A DNA stretch of 64,000 bases from an uncultured Prevotellaceae bacterium (GTDB lineage Bacteria; Bacteroidota; Bacteroidia; Bacteroidales; Bacteroidaceae): assembly GCA_937877625.1 (NCBI GenBank), contig CALFJG010000039.1, positions 35,696 through 99,695 on the forward strand, given 5' to 3'. Below are positions 59,582 through 64,000 of the stretch, piece after piece. A program made the position numbers and the translations under genes. Below the pieces are notes generated by a model. It saw only the letters and a program-made list of their open reading frames with translations, had not been told where the DNA came from and did no database searches. Every line of letters begins with the position of its first letter. Within the stretch, counting starts at the first letter, position 1.

Positions 59582-61813
59582 TTAGAATTTATAGCGGTTG
59601 TCCACCACGTCGGCCTTGAGTTCGAGTGCGCTAAGCAAGAGGTGGTTCACCTGTCCGCTAAAGGGGTTTGACTGTATGATGCTCTGCATATCTTGCTGGC
59701 TGAGTTGTTGCATCATTTGTTTCTCGTCAAACTTTTCCTCGCTCTGGCGCTTGTCAAGGATTTGTGCGAAGTACACGGCTCCGACGCCGGCGTAGGGGCC
59801 TACGAATTGTCCCTTGGTGGCTTTTGCCAATACCGCGCTGAGGAGCAACTCCTGTGTGCCGACGCCTTGCAGCATCACGGCTTGTCCGAGGGCGTTGCCG
59901 TTGACGCTGTCGGTCACCACACCGGCGAGTGCCTGTGCGGCATCGAGGCTCTTCACGCCTTTGGCCTTGTTCATGGCTATGTCGCTCTTCTTCTGCTGAC
60001 GTACCACGCCGGTGAGGAACTCTTTCACAGCGGGGCTGTCCCAAGGCAGGTAGCCTTTCTTGTTCACACCGGTGAGCATCGCAACAAGGAGATGGTCGCC
60101 GTGGGCACCTGCTTCGTAGAGTGTAGAAACTTGTCCCACCTCGGCTTGGTCAAAGGCCCAGGCAACGAGGTCTTTCACCGACGAGCCACCAATCTGTTGG
60201 CGTAGGTTGCTGAGCAGGGCGGAGCCGCTGGCGGCGTAGATGGGGTTGACCACATAGCCACTCTTTCCGGCGTTCTTGTCGATGGCCTCTACTGTCTGGT
60301 TCTGCGAGAGGAAGCGGTTGAGTTTGTTCTTCTCGGTGGTGTAGGTCTCTTTGCTGAAGTCAATCGTGCGGCGCACAACGGCCACGTTGTACTTGTCCAT
60401 ATAGGCTCGCTTGTCGATTACTTCAACCACGAGGCTTGCCTCGCCCATCTTCACTATGCGGCGTGTGCCGGCCTCTATGTCGTAGAGTGCGGTGAAGAAC
60501 GTGATGTTGTCGTCGCTCATTCCCAGTGTCTCAAACTGTTGTGACGTGAGCCAGACGCTGTCGCTCTTTTGTCCGTACTTCTCGGCCACTGTCTTGTAGT
60601 CGGCACCGCCTTGTAGGGCGTTGAAGATACTGTCGGCACGCTTGGCACTCTCGTCGGCCGAGGCGGCTTGTGCCACAATACCGCGATAGAGGATGCTGTC
60701 GGGCAGTTGTTGTTTGGCTACGAGGCGGAAGGTGGTGATGGTGTTTGTCTGTGCGTCAACATAGGGTGCGATGGTGCCGCCGGGGGCTACGCTGTCGAGG
60801 CGGGTGGCTACGTCGGCTGCCACGCTCTGGAACACATCGCGGCGCAACGGCAGGTTGGTATATTGCACACGGCTCTTGCTGCGGTTTACTATGGCAGCGA
60901 CATCGCCACCTGCCGAAAGGTCGTTGTAGGCTGCCGTCACCTCGTCGGTGATGGCCTTGCGGTCGGCAGCACTGGCGGTGACGGTGACGTCAATCAGCTT
61001 CACATCGCGTGTGTCAACGGGTACGAAGAAGCGTTCTTTGTACTGCTCGTAGGCTTTCTGCAGGTCGGCATCGCTAATCTTCACCTCGTTGTCGGCCACG
61101 GTGCTATAAGGCAGTGCGGCAACAAGGGCATCGGTGAGGTTGACGTTGTTGTCGAACTCAAACTTGGCCAGCGTGGGGTTGCTGGCGAAGCTCTGCATCA
61201 AGAAATAGTAGTATTTCTGCGTGAGGAGCTCTTGGCGGAGTTGCTTCTCGGTGTATGTCCAAACTTGGTCAATGTTTTGTATCATCTCCACCTGCTCGCT
61301 CCCGCCTTGCTGGGCGGCCTGCTGGAGGTATTTGTCTTTGTTTTTAAGGAAGTCTTGGAGCAGCTGCAAGTTGAAGGGAGCCTGCGCGTTGCCCGTGAGG
61401 AACATAGAAATCATACGCAGCGAGCCTGCTTGCCCCTCGCGCAGCGCGTTTTGTACCTCCTCGTTGGTGACATAAAGCCCGAGTTTAGCCGCTTCGTGGC
61501 GTATGATGCTGTTTTGCACGTGTTGCTGCCACAGGTAGGAGCGTATGCCTTCCTGCTCGGCATCGGAGATGTTCTCCTCCTGTCCGCTCAGTTGGCGTTG
61601 CATCTTAACGATGTTGGTGAACGTCTGCTCCTCTTCTTGGAAATCTTGGATGGAAAGGTCTTCGCCATAGACGGAGCCCACTTGCATACGTCCCACATTG
61701 GCGTGGGTCTCTACCCACTTGAAGAGGTCGCCGGCGACGAATGCAAAGAGTGCCAAGCCGATGATGCCGATGAGCCACGGCCCGTAACTCCTGATTTTTT
61801 GGATTGCTGCCAT
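59582..61813 (-). CDS. PpiD/SurA-type periplasmic peptidyl-prolyl isomerase
   Basis: A 743-residue inner-membrane-anchored foldase. One N-terminal transmembrane helix (WLIGIIGLALFAFVAGDLF, about 13-31) is followed by a SurA_N-like domain (VGSVYGEDLSIQDFQEEEQT, IRSYLWQQHVQNSIIRHEAA) and parvulin-type domains farther on (about 330-560), with a C-terminal chaperone-like region. It most likely helps outer-membrane protein folding at the Sec exit. The parvulin residues are too diverged to judge catalytic activity. A minus-strand -7 box TATCTTTG is at 61889-61896. Confidence 0.9.
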   Translation of the reverse strand: MAAIQKIRSYGPWLIGIIGLALFAFVAGDLFKWVETHANVGRMQVGSVYGEDLSIQDFQEEEQTFTNIVKMQRQLSGQEENISDAEQEGIRSYLWQQHVQNSIIRHEAAKLGLYVTNEEVQNALREGQAGSLRMISMFLTGNAQAPFNLQLLQDFLKNKDKYLQQAAQQGGSEQVEMIQNIDQVWTYTEKQLRQELLTQKYYYFLMQSFASNPTLAKFEFDNNVNLTDALVAALPYSTVADNEVKISDADLQKAYEQYKERFFVPVDTRDVKLIDVTVTASAADRKAITDEVTAAYNDLSAGGDVAAIVNRSKSRVQYTNLPLRRDVFQSVAADVATRLDSVAPGGTIAPYVDAQTNTITTFRLVAKQQLPDSILYRGIVAQAASADESAKRADSIFNALQGGADYKTVAEKYGQKSDSVWLTSQQFETLGMSDDNITFFTALYDIEAGTRRIVKMGEASLVVEVIDKRAYMDKYNVAVVRRTIDFSKETYTTEKNKLNRFLSQNQTVEAIDKNAGKSGYVVNPIYAASGSALLSNLRQQIGGSSVKDLVAWAFDQAEVGQVSTLYEAGAHGDHLLVAMLTGVNKKGYLPWDSPAVKEFLTGVVRQQKKSDIAMNKAKGVKSLDAAQALAGVVTDSVNGNALGQAVMLQGVGTQELLLSAVLAKATKGQFVGPYAGVGAVYFAQILDKRQSEEKFDEKQMMQQLSQQDMQSIIQSNPFSGQVNHLLLSALELKADVVDNRYKF

Positions 61814-61952
61814 TTTTGGTCTTATTTTTTTAGTTTTTGTTCGGGTAATAATTGAACACTACCTATGGGTAGTACTTTTTTTGCGCCGCAAAGATAGTGC
61901 AAGACGTGTGCACGTGAAAGGAAATCAAGTATTTTTTTCAAGTTTCGCAAGT

Positions 61953-62155
61953 AATGAAAACCTTATCAGTGTAGTAAGTATAGCAACTTCTGGGAGCGCA
62001 GGCACCGGGAGCGCGCGCGGCGCGCGTGCAATGCCCGGCAAGGGTACAGAAAACAGAACCTTGCAGGCGGAGCTTTGCCCTTACGGGCAATGCAGGCGAG
62101 CCGCCTGCGCTCCGGCATTGAGCCGCGTGCTTGCCCTGGGCTGACGGCTTGCCGC
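61953..62155 (+). repeat. GC-rich dispersed repeat, copy R5 (longest)
   Basis: It has both halves: ATGAAAACCTTATCAGTG to GGGAGCGCAGGCACCGGGAG (shared with R3 and R2) and TGCAATGCCCGGCAAGGG to GGCGAGCCGCCTGCGCTCC (shared with R4). The last 46 bp are an exact copy of 63750-63795. The fic coding region ends inside this repeat. Confidence 0.78.
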
Positions 62156-63430
62156 GATATACGAGCAGTATTTACTGAGTAGATTGGCTAATGGCAAATC
62201 TCCTTTCCGGTATCGCTCTGCATCAAGTTTCAGGACTCTTTCGCAGATAGGTTTCTTTCCCTTGAACAATGCTTTGAGGTATTGAATGCCATTCTCTTCA
62301 ACAATGTGTACATCGGTTAAGAATTGTGTCAGATCTTCCGCATCATAGACGATGGAATAACTTGGACGCTTGGCACCAGGAATGTCCTCTATCAGGATGT
62401 TCTTGTCAACAAGATCCTGTATGTCACGTATGGCAGTGTCCTTCGAACACTTTGCCAATGTAGCCCATGTCTTTGACGTTATCTTTGATTCATAGCCGTC
62501 AAGAAAGATATTGAGCATCTGCGTCTGACGTTCGGTCATTGGTACTGCCGATGCCTTCTGCCAGAAAAAGCTCTTATTCAGGATTGTGGTGACGATGGTG
62601 TCTGCCTCGTCAAGTGCATCAACCAATTTCTGCATATACCATACCAACCACTCCGTGATATCGCCATCGCCATGCTGCATTCGCTCCAGAATGTCATAGT
62701 AGTGATTCTTGTCCTTGTTAATCTGTGATGAGACATTATAGAAACGGAAATCACTCTTTTCTCCACGAGCCAGCAGCATGTCGGAAAGGATGCGGGCCAA
62801 CCGGCCATTGCCATCCTCGAAGGGATGAATGCTCACAAACCAGAAATGGGCAATGGCAGAACGGATGACACTACTCACAGGTTCCTCACTATCAAACCAT
62901 GTGAGGAACTTTTCCATCTCCTCTTCAACACGGTCTGGAGAAGGAGCAATATAGTGGATTTTCTCGCGGCCAAACATTCCGCTGACAATATGCTCCTCGT
63001 TTGTGCGGTACTTACCTGTTTCTATCTGGCTGCCTTCACTATACCCTGAAGGGAAAAATGCAGCTTGCCACGCACATAGTTTCTCTTTACGGAGCGGCAT
63101 GTCATAGTGCTGTACCGCTTCAAGCATTACGCCAACAACAGAATCGACGTAATGTGATGGCGCGGTGTATTTCACGTTCTCTATCCCAAGTCTCCGGGCA
63201 ATGGAAGAACGAACCTGGTCAACGTTCAGTCGTATGCCCTCTATTTCCGAAGAATATACTACATCGTATGTAAGGTTTTCTGCCATCGCACGGAGTTTGC
63301 TGTCAAATCCCAAAGCACTTAACCTGCCATAAAGCAACCCCTGCTTACGGAATATTTTCTCCTGAAGGAGTGACACTTGGGACGTATCCCAACAGAAGTC
63401 CGTCCAATTATCTCTTTCGTGTATATACAT
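62081..63430 (-). CDS. Fic-domain protein with DUF4172 N-terminus; C-terminus runs into a repeat
   Basis: A 449-residue protein. The N-terminal part (IHERDNWTDFCWDTSQVS) fits DUF4172; YSSEIEGIRLN at about 59-69 is the S/TxxxE(G/N) inhibitory helix, placing it in class II, where the glutamate blocks ATP. The catalytic motif HPFEDGNGRLAR is complete. Fic enzymes transfer AMP to protein hydroxyls; the target is unknown. A winged-helix-like region follows (SKTWATLAKCSKDTAIRDIQ). The last ~20 residues (RQPRASTRLNAGAQAARLHC) are repeat R5 read on the minus strand, so the native end is probably lost. ATG at 63430 was chosen. Confidence 0.88.
   Translation of the reverse strand: MYIHERDNWTDFCWDTSQVSLLQEKIFRKQGLLYGRLSALGFDSKLRAMAENLTYDVVYSSEIEGIRLNVDQVRSSIARRLGIENVKYTAPSHYVDSVVGVMLEAVQHYDMPLRKEKLCAWQAAFFPSGYSEGSQIETGKYRTNEEHIVSGMFGREKIHYIAPSPDRVEEEMEKFLTWFDSEEPVSSVIRSAIAHFWFVSIHPFEDGNGRLARILSDMLLARGEKSDFRFYNVSSQINKDKNHYYDILERMQHGDGDITEWLVWYMQKLVDALDEADTIVTTILNKSFFWQKASAVPMTERQTQMLNIFLDGYESKITSKTWATLAKCSKDTAIRDIQDLVDKNILIEDIPGAKRPSYSIVYDAEDLTQFLTDVHIVEENGIQYLKALFKGKKPICERVLKLDAERYRKGDLPLANLLSKYCSYIAASRQPRASTRLNAGAQAARLHCP
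62110..62155 (+). repeat. 46-bp direct repeat flanking fic, left copy
   Basis: Starts CTCCGGCATTGAGCCGCGTG and is identical over 46 bases to 63750-63795. The two copies are 1640 bp apart in the same orientation and bracket nearly all of the fic gene and its upstream region. Confidence 0.95.
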
Positions 63431-63740
63431 TATGCATTCGTACTTTGTGCGACAAAACACCGTTTATAACGTCGCAAATTCTGCGGCAAAGAGACTAAAA
63501 TAATGTCGAACAGCCAAACAAACCTGCTAAATAACGCATATTATGCAACGTTTTTTCAAGAGAATCGTATTAATCCAACTTGTAATTGGAAAAAATTGAT
63601 GATTGTCTCTTGAAAGACAGAGATAGGAAAGGCTCACTTGACTTTCTTCTTGCTTTTTCTCTTTTATACCCTTTCTTTTGTCAAATCTCATGTTGCTGCC
63701 CAACAGGACAGCTTATAATTGAACATTCCTAATCTCTTTT

Positions 63741-63795
63741 GCCGGAGCACTCCGGCATTGAGCCGCGTGCTTGCCCTGGGCTGACGGCTTGCCGC
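63741..63795 (+). repeat. 46-bp direct repeat flanking fic, right copy (63750-63795), and partial GC-rich repeat R6
   Basis: Exact match to 62110-62155, preceded by GCCGGAGCA, which forms a short hairpin with TCCGGC. After the repeat the sequence differs (CCTTCAGGGC here, GATATACGAG at the left copy). Confidence 0.9.
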
Positions 63796-63821
63796 CCTTC
63801 AGGGCTTTTTGTGCGAACAAA

Positions 63822-63861
63822 AGCAACAGCCGCAACCAAAACGGTTGCAGCTGCTGTTGCT
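63822..63861 (-). terminator. Terminator of the leftward gene at the window end
   Basis: AGCAACAGC and GCAACC pair with GGTTGC and GCTGTTGCT (one bulge on each side), loop AAAAC; on the minus strand a TTTTG run follows. It lies 77 bases past the stop at 63938. Confidence 0.82.
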
Positions 63862-63937
63862 AAAGTTGTTTTCGTAGGATGCGAAGAAGCTTGCTTCGGC
63901 TTTGCCTTGGCGAGCAAAAGTCTGTCGAAAACGACGT

Positions 63938-64000
63938 TTATTGCGCTTCCTCTTCTTCTACCCACATTTGGCGTGTCAGGGCGCTACCACCGCCTACGGT
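63938..64000 (-). CDS. C-terminal end of an unidentified protein (5' end outside window)
   Basis: The last 20 codons on the minus strand, up to TAA at 63938-63940, read TVGGGSALTRQMWVEEEE then AQ. The frame is open to the window edge and is followed by a terminator, so it is probably a real gene end. I do not recognise the family from this fragment. Confidence 0.5.
   Translation of the reverse strand, partial: TVGGGSALTRQMWVEEEEAQ

Larger units (their letters stand above)
63461..63937. other. Spacer upstream of fic with repeat and terminator, no gene seen
   Basis: It contains the likely fic promoter region, the right 46-bp direct repeat and the terminator at 63822-63861. The 78-codon minus-strand frame here is an artefact that begins in the downstream hairpin region and ends in the repeat. 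Confidence 0.6.

Noticed and set aside
63729..63965. A 78-codon minus-strand frame near the right end
   Set aside because: It overlaps the stop of the truncated gene at 63938, the terminator hairpin and the GC-rich repeat, all in a different frame.

Overview
The window looks like a chromosomal segment of a Bacteroidales bacterium of the Prevotella/Bacteroides kind (phylum Bacteroidota). The evidence is: (i) promoters of the Bacteroidota type (-7 box TAnnTTTG, several with TTTG 19-22 bp upstream), for example before ychF, ompA, GH3 and ilvA; (ii) families largely confined to the phylum (DUF6377, DUF4271, DUF3467, DUF4491, DUF3108, DUF4595-like and DUF4369 lipoproteins, a PNGase F-like glycosidase); (iii) a mnmG-apt-uvrC-dtd-mazG-deoC order that I recall from that order of bacteria. 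No rRNA, tRNA, CRISPR, prophage or transposase gene was seen. The species cannot be fixed from the sequence alone.

Layout. 1-5 kb: the 3' end of uvrA, a POT peptide transporter tightly coupled to a secreted PNGase F-like enzyme, aroQ, a repeat-filled spacer, and an O-methyltransferase. 5-16.7 kb: gyrB, a lipoprotein, then mnmG followed at once by a perfect parS-type palindrome, apt, uvrC, dtd, a MazG-like gene, deoC, a lipoprotein and a prenyl synthase. 16.7-29.3 kb: polA, a membrane-anchored DUF6377 regulator with a BASS transporter, ychF, lgt, two lipoproteins and comM. 29.3-31.3 kb: an accessory mosaic of a MITE-like element, an intact rhuM gene, a comM remnant and a rhuM-comM chimera. 31.3-36 kb: a SAM-II-type riboswitch and terminator before metK, then LOG, DUF4271 and a hemD gene with an unusual coiled-coil plus lysine-rich tail, followed by 21-bp-periodic repeat arrays. 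36-48.6 kb: miaB, rmuC, ilvA, rbfA, a LolC/E-type permease, an Lrp regulator, DUF4491, GH3, an Ig-like lipoprotein, DUF3108 and recA. 48.7-64 kb: an 11-residue-repeat lipoprotein, OmpA, DUF3467, VanW, a zinc peptidase, priA, mfd, a PpiD-like foldase, a Fic protein bracketed by 46-bp direct repeats, and the end of an unidentified gene.

Functional themes. Much of the DNA repair and replication machinery is here (uvrA, uvrC, mfd, polA, recA, rmuC, priA, gyrB, comM), as are envelope functions (lgt, a lipoprotein-releasing-type permease, PpiD, OmpA and many lipoproteins). The genes are mostly ordinary housekeeping genes. The unusual content is non-coding or structural: four kinds of repeats (21-bp phased palindromic arrays inside longer inverted repeats, a GC-rich dispersed repeat, a TIR/TSD-bearing MITE found at gene 3' ends, and direct repeats around fic), the SAM-II riboswitch, the parS site, and the comM/rhuM recombination scar.
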